A stretch of 64,000 nucleotides of DNA from Jiulongibacter sp966250325 (GCA_966250325.1 CBINGY010000003.1:1-64000); one strand, 5' to 3'. Shown: positions 27,501-35,719, counted from the first letter of the stretch. The notes: a model not told the origin generated them from the sequence alone. Made by a program: numbers and translations.

Positions 27501-27769
27501 TGTTTTTGAATTTTTCCCAGGTTACAGAACAGGCCCTTGGCAAAGAGAAACGGGTTGACATAGCCGTTTATCCAAATCCGGCAAATGATATCATACGTAT
27601 TGATTCGGTCATGGGCCTCAAAAAATGGATTCTGATCAATGAGCAGGGGCAGATGGTACATACCGGAAAGAATACTCGTGTAGAGCTAAATAATTTACCA
27701 TCAGGAATTTACCTTCTTCAAATCCTGACAAGCGATGGGGTGCAGACAAAGAAGATTGTCAGGCTTTAA
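24539..27769 (+). CDS. T9SS-exported alpha-amylase family (GH13) glycoside hydrolase with duplicated beta modules
   Basis: A 1076-residue secreted enzyme with a GTG start and signal peptide (~1-18). Order: a beta module (~29-135), a linker/Ig-like region, a CBM48-like domain (~270-370, VYAVGDFSDWEP), and the GH13 catalytic barrel (~395-830). Four conserved regions are visible: DMVLNHAFG; GYRFDLSKG with nucleophile Asp558; LEHFADAS with acid/base Glu604; and SYMESHDEQR with Asp658. A second copy of the beta module (~880-1000) and a C-terminal T9SS sorting domain (VYPNPANDIIRI ... GIYLLQI ... KKIVRL) follow. Predicted to act on starch/glycogen-type alpha-glucans at the cell surface. The stop codon abuts the next convergent gene. 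Confidence 0.92.
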   Translation: MKRFIVIACIVLQQTAIAQIVKINPSSAGSEEGLEIIFDAKQGTAGLVGATSVYMHSGVVIASPAGTSWEYVKGNWGKDDGLGKMTKVPGQTDVWSIKLSSIRAYYGIPEAITVFRLAMVFRNADGSKEGKGNPGNFSGGVVAANRDIFIDLNVKNYVQLLAPVENELFIQKGASIPVKIQASGQANELSFLVDSGKGFELVSEQENARTLDYNFEVTHSGKFVFKVQAVFEQDTVLLIKDIRINQLRSVFTKELPEGIRKGINYTSDPGKVVLVLEAPGKDFVYAVGDFSDWEPKDDFLMNKTPDGELFWLELEGLEAGKEYVFQYWVNGTIKIGDPYADKVADPWNDGFIPSEVYPDLPPYVRQEFGVASVLQTGQQPFIWAESEKNFVRPDKNNLIIYELLVRDFMGSHHYRDLTDTLTYLKRLGVNAIELMPIMEFEGNESWGYNPSYFFAPDKYYGSKNELKKFIEEAHKQGFAVILDMVLNHAFGQNSLVKMYWDAPNNRPSADNPWFNQEATHPFNVGYDFNHESSYTKAFVDSVNRYWLSEYHFDGYRFDLSKGFTQRQNSDVGRWSARDDSRIALLKRMATKIWEADSKAYVILEHFADASEENELRAAGMLTWGNDNHDFANLMKGNTNVTLTGTDDANRVSYMESHDEQRQMFLAKNASVALKSTYDPRIEYIALNRLKLMAAFFYTQPGPKMMWQFQELGYDIDINFNGRVGNKPLVWGAGSLNYYTEAERQKLYKTHAAIIHLVNENRKVFSEGQLTRNMNSPVKSLTYNHEVMKVSVLGNFDIRNAEANYTFPQNGWWYDYFQNDSIQVTGPVKFELSPGEFHLFTSVKQPRTEDSLITFFEARDTLIVRSPVVWATPEKFDKNTTVTFTFDAEQADAAGTAGLLGADKVYMHAGIITSSENGTDWQHVVGNWGKDDGVGRMTRVQGTNTWEITLRPRDYFKSVPASATWYRMGMVFRNADGTREGKGMGGSDLFLNFSQVTEQALGKEKRVDIAVYPNPANDIIRIDSVMGLKKWILINEQGQMVHTGKNTRVELNNLPSGIYLLQILTSDGVQTKKIVRL

Positions 27770-28666
27770 TTACCAGAATTCGTACTCATACTCAAAAGTG
27801 AGGTTCCGGGATTCGGGTTTTGAAGTCTCCTGATTTATCTTTTCATACCCGGTACTTCGAATGAGTCTGCCCGCCTCGTCAAACTCAGGATTCAGTCTTT
27901 TTTCGTCGGTGAGGAGCCGGTTTCCGTTGATTGTTTGATAGGTAACAATACTTCGCTCAACACCCCGTCTGTAAGCCGCGTTTTTTATTTTGGGGAAACC
28001 CTGATAATCTGGAAGAAAAGATTGCGGAACACCTTCTTTTTGCTGATCGTAATCCTGCTCAAAAACCAGATTACCATTTGTATATTTTTCATAACGAGTA
28101 ATAAGTAGATTACTGGAAAGCAGGGTGATTTCGTCTGTAGCCTTAAAAATATATCCATTCCCGGCTCTCTCCAGCAATTTGGGAATATCATCCAGATAAT
28201 CAACCACGGTTTTACTGCCGTTTGTCAATGAGGTTGAGATTGTGGTCTTCAACGTTCCATCGGCGTTGTACCGGTATTCTGTCACCCGGTTTCCAAAGTT
28301 TTCAAGGGATAGCCTACCTTCCCGGTATTCATAGGTGGTAGTGGTGGTATTGGTGAGCTGAATACTCACCGCAGAGCGTACCCGTTTTGTGAGAAAACCG
28401 TTTTCATCATAGAAATTTTCAAAAGTTGTTTGCACGGGTTGAATTAATCCCTGAGTCTTGAGATAGGTGGTGTCATTTTGAATTTCGGTAAGAAGCCTGC
28501 CGCTTTTATCATAAGAATAAACACCTCTGTACACTTCTCTTTCCTTCTCTGTTTCGTAGATAATGCGGTACGATTTCAGTCTTACTCTCTCTGGCTGCGG
28601 ATTGGCATCCCTGTTACAGGACATCACAGCCCATGCGAAAACCAGGATCTTTACAACGTATTTCAT
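27770..28666 (-). CDS. Uncharacterised lipoprotein with YD-repeat-like segments
   Basis: A 298-residue protein with a leader and lipobox VMSC (Cys17). It contains repeated beta-hairpin-like units of the Tyr-Asp type (VYSYDKSGRLLTEIQ, FENFYDENGFLTKRVR, YEYREGRLSLE, EYRYNADGTLKTTIS, RLNPEFDEAGRLIRSTGYE), similar to RHS/YD repeats in cell-surface proteins but without a recognisable RHS core or toxin domain. Likely a surface or periplasmic protein of unknown role. It ends exactly next to the convergent GH13 gene, with no spacer. Confidence 0.75.
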   Translation of the reverse strand: MKYVVKILVFAWAVMSCNRDANPQPERVRLKSYRIIYETEKEREVYRGVYSYDKSGRLLTEIQNDTTYLKTQGLIQPVQTTFENFYDENGFLTKRVRSAVSIQLTNTTTTTYEYREGRLSLENFGNRVTEYRYNADGTLKTTISTSLTNGSKTVVDYLDDIPKLLERAGNGYIFKATDEITLLSSNLLITRYEKYTNGNLVFEQDYDQQKEGVPQSFLPDYQGFPKIKNAAYRRGVERSIVTYQTINGNRLLTDEKRLNPEFDEAGRLIRSTGYEKINQETSKPESRNLTFEYEYEFW

Positions 28667-28723
28667 AGTCAGGAATAAGGGTAACCAAAATACGTTGAAA
28701 TCTGACAGAAAGTTACAACAGGC

Positions 28724-30034
28724 CTATTTTTTTCTGAAGAGAACAGTAATGGTAGATCCCTCAAAGCCAAAGGCTTCCCTGAGCTGATTCTTCAGAAACC
28801 GCTCATAAGCTTCCTTTATATACTGCGGCAAATTACAGAAGAAAACAAAGGTAGGCGAAGGTGTAGGCAGCTGTGTAATGTATTTGATCTTGATGTATTT
28901 TCCTTTAAGAGCGGGAGGAGGAGTACGTTCAATGATCGGCAACATGACTTCATTAATTTTCGAGGTCGGGATTTTTTTACCCCGGTTTTCATATACTTCC
29001 ATGGCCTTTTCAATCACCTGAAAAATGCGTTGTTTATTTAATGCCGAAGCATAAATCACAGGCATATAGTTCATCGGGGCCAGTTTTTCCATCATGGCTT
29101 TGGTCATATTGTCTGCGGTTTTTGAATCTTTTTCCATCAAATCCCACTTATTGACCATTAAGACAATCCCCTTTTTGGCATTATGTGCATGAGCTATTAT
29201 GTGAACATCCTGAGCCTCCAGGCCTTTTTCGGCATCCAGTAATACTATACAGACATCTGAACCCTCCAAGGCTTTAATGGACCTTAGAACTGAGTAAAAC
29301 TCAATACTCTCCTGAACTTTTGCCTTTTTTCTGATCCCGGCAGTATCCGTAAGAATGAAGTCTTGACCGTATAGTTTATAATGGGTGTCAATACTGTCTC
29401 TGGTAGTACCGGCAATATCGGTTACGATACTTCGCTCTTTTCCTAAAAGGGCATTCAGAAAAGAGGATTTCCCGGCGTTGGGTCTGCCAAGAATCGCAAT
29501 ACGCGGAATTCCCTCGTTCGGGTTTTCTATGCCCTCATCTTCAAAATGCTTTACTACTTCATCCAGAAGTTCGCCTGTTCCGGAGCCATCCATGGCAGAG
29601 ATAGGGTAAATATCTCCCAAACCTAAAGCATAGAATTCCGGAGCTACAAGGCTCTGTCTTTCAAATGTTTCTGCTTTATTGGCTACGATATAGAGCGGTT
29701 TTTTTGTGCGGCGAAGCACATTGGCAAACTCCTTATCCAAATCGGTAAGGCCTGTCATGGTATCTACCACAAAAAGAACCACACTGGCTTCTTCAAGTGC
29801 CATACCCACCTGATCCCGGATAGCCCCTTCAAATGTATCTTCCGAGCCTACTACGTAACCCCCGGTATCAATTACCGTGAAATACTTCTCTGTCCAGACC
29901 GCCTGACCGTAATGCCTGTCACGGGTTACCCCGGAAACATTGTCTGTAATGGCAATACGCTCTTCAATAAGTCGGTTAAAGAGTGTCGATTTCCCTACGT
30001 TTGGTCTTCCTACTATTGCTACGATATTGGCCAT
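28724..30034 (-). CDS. der: Ribosome biogenesis GTPase Der (EngA)
   Basis: A 436-residue tandem GTPase that acts in assembly of the 50S subunit. First G domain: GRPNVGKS at 9-16, DTGG, NKAE. Second G domain: GRPNAGKS around 182, DTAGIRKKAKV, NKWDLMEK. The C-terminal KH-like domain (~350-436) includes KYIKIKYITQLPTPSPTFVFFCNLP. Length and both G-domains are complete. A TATCTTTG element lies 51 bp upstream. Confidence 0.97.
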   Translation of the reverse strand: MANIVAIVGRPNVGKSTLFNRLIEERIAITDNVSGVTRDRHYGQAVWTEKYFTVIDTGGYVVGSEDTFEGAIRDQVGMALEEASVVLFVVDTMTGLTDLDKEFANVLRRTKKPLYIVANKAETFERQSLVAPEFYALGLGDIYPISAMDGSGTGELLDEVVKHFEDEGIENPNEGIPRIAILGRPNAGKSSFLNALLGKERSIVTDIAGTTRDSIDTHYKLYGQDFILTDTAGIRKKAKVQESIEFYSVLRSIKALEGSDVCIVLLDAEKGLEAQDVHIIAHAHNAKKGIVLMVNKWDLMEKDSKTADNMTKAMMEKLAPMNYMPVIYASALNKQRIFQVIEKAMEVYENRGKKIPTSKINEVMLPIIERTPPPALKGKYIKIKYITQLPTPSPTFVFFCNLPQYIKEAYERFLKNQLREAFGFEGSTITVLFRKK

Positions 30035-30084
30035 GAGTCCAGATGATTAATGCTAAAAATGCCCGCCTTTTTTGAAAAGGGCTG

Positions 30085-30092
30085 CAAAGATA
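30085..30092 (-). promoter_or_regulatory. Candidate -7 element for der (TATCTTTG)
   Basis: Full match to TAnnTTTG on the minus strand, 51 bp upstream of the der start codon. Confidence 0.45.
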
Positions 30093-30150
30093 CGAAAAAT
30101 TGCGGCGTTTTGGCCTTTTGCTCTGAAATAAGTCTTTGGAAAAGAGAGGG

Positions 30151-31053
30151 CTATGTAAAAAACAATTCCTGGTAAGACAACAGGAGAATGGCAGCAAAAC
30201 TCAGGTCCAGACCTATCTTATTGATCTTGCTCAAAGATTCACCGAAAAAAAAGATACCTGCCACAGATGAAACGAATATAACCCCCATATTATAAACCGG
30301 ATATACGAAAGCTCCGCTGTTTCCAAACGCCGAGAGTGTTTTGATGAGAAAATAGAAAGAAAGAAAATTGGGGACACCCAGCGTAACCGCTGCCAGCAGA
30401 TTTCGGGACGCTATACGCTCTTTATGTCTTAAAAGCCGGTATAGAACCAGCACCACACCGCTCACCAATGCCCCGAATACCATCACCAGGGTCACAGGAA
30501 TTACCTTTTCCGGCTCAGGAATGAATTCAATATTTATGTAATTGATTGCGGCATTGGTTATGCCATAAAGCAGAAACACGGCTACCGGCAGCCAAACGGA
30601 TGAATTAATTTTGTGGGTTGGCCGCCCGGTATCTGGTTTGGAGTACGTGGCCATTCCCACTGCGATAAGGGCCAGAGCCATCCCCAGGTAATTAATCGCA
30701 TCAAATTCTTTCGACCGTGTATTGTAAAGTGTGAGGCTGGCCAGAACCGGGATAACAAGCGATAAATTATTTGCCAGAGAAGTGGCCGTAATTCCCGCCC
30801 TCTGCGTTGACATGCCCGACAAAAGAAAGGTAACGATAAATCCAACACCCAAAGCAAGACAATACCAGGTCCAATTTTCGCCAAAGTTTAGTTCAAATTG
30901 CTGGCCGGTCGGGATAAACAAAAGCCCTACCGCAAAGCAGACCAGGTAATTCAATCCGATAGCCTGAGTGGTATTTACACGGTATCTCGGGAAAATCCGG
31001 AAGTTAATAAGAAGTAAAACAGACAGAAAAATGCTGAGTACCAGATTGAGCAT
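30151..31053 (-). CDS. DMT-superfamily (EamA-like) transporter
   Basis: A 300-residue integral membrane protein with about ten hydrophobic helices arranged as two five-helix halves (first ~1-140, second ~155-298). This is the usual length and layout of drug/metabolite transporters, which export or import small metabolites by secondary transport. The segment IFFFGESLSKINKIGLDLSFAAILLLS near the end matches the EamA second repeat. Substrate not readable. It lies between era and der on the same strand, 45 bp and 117 bp away; a shared transcript is possible but not shown. Confidence 0.85.
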   Translation of the reverse strand: MLNLVLSIFLSVLLLINFRIFPRYRVNTTQAIGLNYLVCFAVGLLFIPTGQQFELNFGENWTWYCLALGVGFIVTFLLSGMSTQRAGITATSLANNLSLVIPVLASLTLYNTRSKEFDAINYLGMALALIAVGMATYSKPDTGRPTHKINSSVWLPVAVFLLYGITNAAINYINIEFIPEPEKVIPVTLVMVFGALVSGVVLVLYRLLRHKERIASRNLLAAVTLGVPNFLSFYFLIKTLSAFGNSGAFVYPVYNMGVIFVSSVAGIFFFGESLSKINKIGLDLSFAAILLLSYQELFFT

Positions 31054-31098
31054 AGGGAATGACCAGCTTTTAAACAGTCAAAAATCTCCAATCAATTT

Positions 31099-31989
31099 TC
31101 AATAACCAAACTTCTTTAGTTTGTCCCGTTTCAGACGCCAGTCGGGCTCTACTTTGATGTATTGCTGCAGAAATACCTTTTTCTCAAAAAACTCTTCCAT
31201 CGACTCACGGGCCTCTGTACCCACTTTTTTGATACGCTCCCCTTTATGACCCAGCAAAATAGCCCGCTGCGTGGCACGCTCCACATAAATTTCTGCCATC
31301 ATCCGAATAATGTCATCGTCTTCCTTAAATTCAGTAATGACTACTTCGCAACTGTATGGAATTTCCTTTTTGTAGTTCTGAAGAATTTTTTCTCGGATAA
31401 TTTCTGCGGCAAAGAAACGCTCGGGCTTATCTGTGAGGGCATCTTTGGGGAAATAGGGGGGATGTACGGGTAACAGGTCAATAATCTGACGAAGCACCTG
31501 GTCAATTCCAAAGCCTTCCAACGCCGAGATGCAGAGAATAAGCCGGGGGTTTAAAACAGATTTCCAGTGCTCCATTTTCTCATCAATCTGTTCCTGCATG
31601 GCCAGGTCAATTTTGTTGATGATCAGCAGAACCGGAGCCTCACTCTTGCCAAGTTTGGCGATCACATCTTCTTCGTCGTATTTTTCAAAGATATCGGTAA
31701 CAAAAAGGATCACATCGGCGTCTTCCAGCGAGCCATGCACAAACTCCATCATGCTGTTATGGAGTTCGTACTGTGGTTTGATGATTCCCGGGGTGTCTGA
31801 ATAGACCAACTGAAACTCCTGCCCCTCGTGTTCCCCGTTTACAATACCCATGATGCGGTGACGGGTAGTTTGAGCTTTTGAGGTGATAATAGAAAGCCGC
31901 TCTCCCACCAGCTGGTTCATAAGCGTGCTTTTGCCCACGTTGGGTTTTCCAATTATACTGATGAATCCGGCTTTATGATTGCTGTTCAT
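31099..31989 (-). CDS. era: GTPase Era
   Basis: A 296-residue GTPase that binds the 3' end of 16S rRNA during 30S maturation. G1 is GKPNVGKS (14-21), switch I includes KAQTTRHRIMGI, G3 is DTPGII, G4 NKID, then the C-terminal KH domain with the YVERATQRAILLGHKGERIKKVG segment. Complete and of normal length. A perfect -7 element ends 4 bp before the ATG, so the mRNA is predicted to begin at or next to the start codon (leaderless). Confidence 0.97.
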   Translation of the reverse strand: MNSNHKAGFISIIGKPNVGKSTLMNQLVGERLSIITSKAQTTRHRIMGIVNGEHEGQEFQLVYSDTPGIIKPQYELHNSMMEFVHGSLEDADVILFVTDIFEKYDEEDVIAKLGKSEAPVLLIINKIDLAMQEQIDEKMEHWKSVLNPRLILCISALEGFGIDQVLRQIIDLLPVHPPYFPKDALTDKPERFFAAEIIREKILQNYKKEIPYSCEVVITEFKEDDDIIRMMAEIYVERATQRAILLGHKGERIKKVGTEARESMEEFFEKKVFLQQYIKVEPDWRLKRDKLKKFGY

Positions 31990-31993
31990 GGGA

Positions 31994-32001
31994 CAAAGGT
32001 A
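31994..32001 (-). promoter_or_regulatory. Candidate -7 element for era (TACCTTTG), leaderless
   Basis: Full match to TAnnTTTG on the minus strand. Only four bases (TCCC) separate it from the ATG, so a start site 5-7 nt downstream of the element would fall at the initiation codon. Confidence 0.5.
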
Positions 32002-32064
32002 GGGAAAGCTGGATTTTATTCATGAAATTGATTCTGGAAGCCCCTGTTTGATCTTTTTTCAAGA

Positions 32065-33297
32065 TTATTTTTCTTTCCTCACGAAGTAATACGTCAATCC
32101 GGCCCTAATATTAATCGGGAAATAGGAGAACGTATCTCTCACCTCGGCAATTTTCCTGTATTCATACATGTATTCGCGAGTTTGAACATGAAGTTTGCAT
32201 CTAAGGAAGAACTCCAATGGAGATGCATCATAAATGAAGTCTCCTACAATTTGCAGATAGAATTTGTCTAACTCTTCAAACACCAATGTAGTTTCGGCAG
32301 GTAAACGAAAGCGGGTTTGTATTCCAAGACCTAGCTGAGGGCCTTTGCCTACTTTAGGGCCAACAGACTTGCGATACATACCCAGGAAATTGATGAAATT
32401 TAGTTGAAGAGAATAATCTTGTTCAGGAGAACTTATTTTTTCACTGTGAAAATTTGATTCCAAAAGGATTTTGGATCTAAAAAGATTTCTTGGAAGACCC
32501 ACCAGAACATTTAGATGAGGGGATACTCCCTGAGAAAAGAAAGTAGAGTATTTTGTATCAATACTTACAAAGTAGTTTCTGTGCCTGAAATTTTTTATTT
32601 CTGAATTAAGAGCAATTCCAGCTCCAAATGAAATTTGAGTTTTATCCTTTTCTTTTTCGAAGTAACATAAATAATCGCACCCCATACACTCATTGAATCG
32701 GGTTACCACGTCGATCAGGGCATCTTGATGGAAGGGAAGATCCTTTGTGGGAATTTCTCTGGAGCATGATACGAACACCTGAGCAAGCTGAGATCGGTAA
32801 ATGGGTTGTGATTTAATAAACTTTTTATCATTTTGATGGGTAATGAAACGGTTATTGATCAACTCGGTGGTAAAGCCATATTCATCTATAAAAAAGTGTT
32901 CTTTATAGTTTTTATCTCTCAAAAAAGTTAAACCGTAATTGGCCTTAACCAGATACAGAAGAGCTACAAGGGTGTCTGAAACAATCACTCTCTGTGAAGT
33001 CTTTAATAACTCAGTATCACGGTGAGGTGTTATGTCCAGATTTACCTTTTTAATCAGGTAATGCTCGGTATTATCAATACCAAAAGCTTCGAGTTCAGAT
33101 ATCTCTACTTTTTTCGGAGACTGTTCATTCTCCATGTATTCGATAGCTCTTGGATTTATCCCCTAATTAAGATAGTTGATTTGTACACGAATCGTATCCG
33201 CTGAGTTTTTGGGTATGATATATCCCGGAAGGAAGTTTTGCTGAGAAAATAAAGTAAGTGGAAGAAGTAGCAATGAAAGCAGTAGGGCTCGATACAT
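32065..33297 (-). pseudogene. Bacteroidota surface/outer-membrane protein gene interrupted by an in-frame amber codon
   Basis: From the ATG at 33297 the frame encodes a typical signal peptide ending near LFSQQ, then a FLPGYII...SADTIRVQINYLN segment to codon 44. Codon 45 is TAG (33163-33165). The same frame then continues without another stop for 365 codons to 32065, through GINPRAIEY and a beta-rich body ending GLTYYFV, like an outer-membrane barrel. In family members I recall, the motif is INYxNWxxNP, so the TAG stands where Trp (TGG) is expected: a single G-to-A change. The downstream ATG at 33135 gives a 356-residue protein with no signal peptide. I read this as one broken gene; a sequencing error is the main alternative. 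Confidence 0.75.
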
Positions 33298-33374
33298 TCA
33301 GAAATGGATTTTAAGGTTTTTCAACCAAAATTTCTAGTTAATTTCCAGTATTCCAATCCATTTCCGTAAATATA

Positions 33375-33824
33375 TCAAATCTCCTTCTGCACCTTCACAG
33401 CATTGAGTCCGCGGTCACTTTTTTCAAGCTCAAAATTAACCAGCTGCCCTTCGTCCACTTCGTCAATGCAGTTATTTACGTGGAAGAAATACTTATTATT
33501 TCCGTTCAGTTCTTTGATAAATCCGTAGCCACGGTCAAAGTTGAAGTAATCCACACGCCCACGCTTTACATTTGATTCCTCTTCGGCAGCACGTCTGGGT
33601 ACTCCGATTTCAATGCTGCTCGCCTTCACTTTTTTCTTTTGAGTAGGATCGGGTGGCGTATCTACAATGTTTCCATATTCATCCACATAGGCAATCATGT
33701 CTTCCAGATTTCCTCCGCCCGAATTCGCTTTACGCTCTTCACGCTTCATGGCTTTGTCCTGACGCTTCCTGAGCTTCTTCTTTTCCTTTTCCTTTTTGCT
33801 GAATGTTTCCTGTGATTTTGCCAT
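33375..33824 (-). CDS. Cold-shock domain protein with basic N-terminal extension
   Basis: A 149-residue protein. Residues ~1-40 are very rich in Lys/Arg/Glu (MAKSQETFSKKEKEKKKLRKRQ ends at 22) and should be disordered and RNA-binding. Residues ~85-149 are a CspA-like OB fold with RNP1 as GYGFIKELN and RNP2 as KYFFHVNN, followed by VNFELEKSDRGLNAVKVQ. It probably binds single-stranded RNA as an RNA chaperone. The ~165-bp region upstream holds a strong inverted repeat, described separately. It is monocistronic between the broken surface gene and tRNA-fMet. Confidence 0.92.
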   Translation of the reverse strand: MAKSQETFSKKEKEKKKLRKRQDKAMKREERKANSGGGNLEDMIAYVDEYGNIVDTPPDPTQKKKVKASSIEIGVPRRAAEEESNVKRGRVDYFNFDRGYGFIKELNGNNKYFFHVNNCIDEVDEGQLVNFELEKSDRGLNAVKVQKEI

Positions 33825-33855
33825 GGTGTAAGTCTGTTTAAAATGAAATCAAAAG

Positions 33856-33938
33856 GAATCTTCAAGGTCTGCAAATCGCTTATGACGGTGCCGATTCCTG
33901 GTTTAGCTTTACCCGGATACGCCGTCCTTGAAGAATTC
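33856..33938 (-). promoter_or_regulatory. Structured leader candidate upstream of the cold-shock gene
   Basis: Perfect 9-bp inverted arms (TCTTCAAGG at 33859-33867 and CCTTGAAGA at 33926-33934) enclose about 58 nt that can form inner pairing (ACGG near one arm with CCGT near the other). The element lies 32-114 bp upstream of the cold-shock start on its 5' side, so it would sit in the mRNA leader if transcription starts beyond it. Cold-shock mRNA leaders are known to be structured and temperature-sensitive in other bacteria; here the link is inference. Confidence 0.35.
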
Positions 33939-33989
33939 AGTGTACTGATGCTTACTGATGGAACTTGGAAAGATTAAAGGGGTAAACTA

Positions 33990-34014
33990 AAAAGGAGGCA
34001 CTCAGCCTCCTTTT
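33990..34014 (-). terminator. Terminator after tRNA-fMet
   Basis: A 10-bp perfect stem (AAAAGGAGGC / GCCTCCTTTT) with a 5-nt loop (ACTCA) lies 6 bp past the tRNA on the minus strand and ends in a T-run. The symmetric A/T flanks could also stop transcription from the other side. Confidence 0.9.
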
Positions 34015-34020
34015 GTGTTG

Positions 34021-34093
<73 letters not shown>

Positions 34094-34104
34094 ATATTGG
34101 ACTG

Positions 34105-34134
34105 CAAAGGTACGAATAAAAATACCCGAACCAA
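34105..34134 (-). promoter_or_regulatory. Promoter of tRNA-fMet (-33 TTG, -7 TACCTTTG)
   Basis: The -7 element TACCTTTG (34105-34112) lies 11 bp before the mature tRNA end. A TTG (34132-34134) lies 19 bp upstream of it, matching the Bacteroidota TTTG-N19-20-TAnnTTTG arrangement. It is the best two-part promoter match in the window. Confidence 0.65.
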
Positions 34135-34208
34135 GTTTTCAAAGTAAAATTTCCTGATAATTGGCAGGTGAGCGTAGAAACCCAGGCTACAGATCGGCGG
34201 AACCTACC

Positions 34209-34216
34209 TATATTTG
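34209..34216 (+). promoter_or_regulatory. Candidate -7 element for the malonate operon (TATATTTG)
   Basis: Full match to TAnnTTTG, 26 bp upstream of the acyl-CoA synthetase start codon. Confidence 0.45.
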
Positions 34217-34241
34217 AGTCACTTTAACCTATGCGTACTCC

Positions 34242-35717
34242 ATGATTCGATTTATCGACCAGGCCCTAAACTTTGCTCATCAAACCGCCATAGTTTCTGA
34301 AAGCCGGGAATATACTTACAGTGACTTATTGCTTAGATCGGAAGAAATTGCTTCGGCTTTACTGAATGGACGGCAGAGCCTTTCAGGTGCACGAATAGCC
34401 TTTATCATCGATCCTGGATTTTCCTATGTGACTACTCAGTGGGGAATCTGGCGTGCAGGTGGGGTGGCCGTGCCTCTTTGTGTCAAACATCCTTTTGTTT
34501 CGCTAAGTTATGTGGTTGAAGATACCAAGACCGAAGCTCTCATTTTTGGTGAAAATTATGCCGAATTAATTTCGCCTTTCCGGGAATTTAAGGATCTGAA
34601 ACTTATTCCTGATTCTCTCTCAGGAGGAGGTATAGTTTCGCTCCCTTCAGTTCTTGAGGAAGATAATGCCATGATTCTTTACACCAGTGGCACCACAGGA
34701 AAACCGAAAGGAGTGGTAACCACGCATACCAATCTGGCGGCTCAGGTTTCATCTTTGACAAAAGCCTGGGAATGGACCGCTTCAGACCGGATTCTCAATG
34801 TACTCCCGCTGCACCATATTCATGGTATTCTCAATGCCACCTGTTGTCCCCTGGCCTCAGGAGCCAGTGTGCATTTCCTGCCAAAATTTGACCCGAACAA
34901 GGTTTTTGACATTTTCCTTGAAGGCAAGGTAAATGTTTTCATGGCCGTGCCTACCATTTACTACAAGCTGGTGAATGAATGGAAATCTTTTTCGGAACAG
35001 AAACAAAAGGAGATTAATCAAGAACTCAGTCAATTCAGATTTATGGTATCCGGCTCTGCGGCCTTACCCGTTTCTACTTTAGAAGAGTGGAGGGAAATAA
35101 GTGGTCACACTTTGCTGGAACGCTACGGTATGACGGAAATAGGCATGGCCATCAGCAATCCGCTCAAAGGAGAAAGAAGGCCAGGGTATATTGGTCAACC
35201 TCTCCCCGGAGTATCTGTACGGCTTATGGACGAGCATACCCTGATCACAGAAGAGGGACTTCCCGGGGAAATTCAAATACTTGGCGGCAACGTATTTAAG
35301 GAGTACTGGGGCAAACCAGAAGCCACGGCAGAATCATTCACCGGCGATGGCTGGTTTAAAACCGGTGATACCGCAGTTCTGGAGAATTCCTACTACCGTA
35401 TTCTGGGTCGAAATTCTGTGGATATTATCAAATCAGGAGGTTACAAAATATCTGCACTGGAAATAGAGGAGGTACTAAGAAATTACCCGGGTGTGAAAGA
35501 TTGTGGAGTGGTGGGCCTGCCCGATGCCGAATGGGGTGAAATTATTGGTGCAGCACTCATTTGTGAGGGGATTAGCCTTGATCTGGATACGCTGAATTCC
35601 TGGCTTCGCGAACAGCTTCCCAACTATAAAATTCCCAGAAAGTACCTTTTTCCGGATGAATTACCAAGAAATGTGATGGGCAAAGTTACCAAGCAGGAAC
35701 TTAAACAATTGTTTTAG
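34242..35717 (+). CDS. ACSF3/MatB-type malonyl-CoA (acyl-CoA) synthetase
   Basis: A 491-residue adenylate-forming enzyme. P-loop YTSGTTGKPKGVVTTHTNL, LPLHHIHGI, GSAALP, the A5 motif LLERYGMTEIGMAISNPL, and the A8/A10 motifs GRNSVDIIKSGGYKISALEIEE and PRNVMGKVTKQEL are all intact. The combination AFIIDPGFSYVTTQWGIWRAGGVAVPLC and RYGMTEIGMAISNPLKGERRPGYIGQPLPGV closely follows human ACSF3 and bacterial MatB, which ligate malonate or methylmalonate to CoA. The next two genes are the malonate transporter subunits madL and madM at 2 bp and by overlap, which strongly supports malonate as substrate. Confidence 0.88.
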   Translation: MIRFIDQALNFAHQTAIVSESREYTYSDLLLRSEEIASALLNGRQSLSGARIAFIIDPGFSYVTTQWGIWRAGGVAVPLCVKHPFVSLSYVVEDTKTEALIFGENYAELISPFREFKDLKLIPDSLSGGGIVSLPSVLEEDNAMILYTSGTTGKPKGVVTTHTNLAAQVSSLTKAWEWTASDRILNVLPLHHIHGILNATCCPLASGASVHFLPKFDPNKVFDIFLEGKVNVFMAVPTIYYKLVNEWKSFSEQKQKEINQELSQFRFMVSGSAALPVSTLEEWREISGHTLLERYGMTEIGMAISNPLKGERRPGYIGQPLPGVSVRLMDEHTLITEEGLPGEIQILGGNVFKEYWGKPEATAESFTGDGWFKTGDTAVLENSYYRILGRNSVDIIKSGGYKISALEIEEVLRNYPGVKDCGVVGLPDAEWGEIIGAALICEGISLDLDTLNSWLREQLPNYKIPRKYLFPDELPRNVMGKVTKQELKQLF

Positions 35718-35719
35718 CG

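Noticed and set aside
27770..28666. RHS/YD toxin system
   Set aside because: The YD-like units are few, there is no RHS core or C-terminal toxin, and no immunity gene is adjacent.
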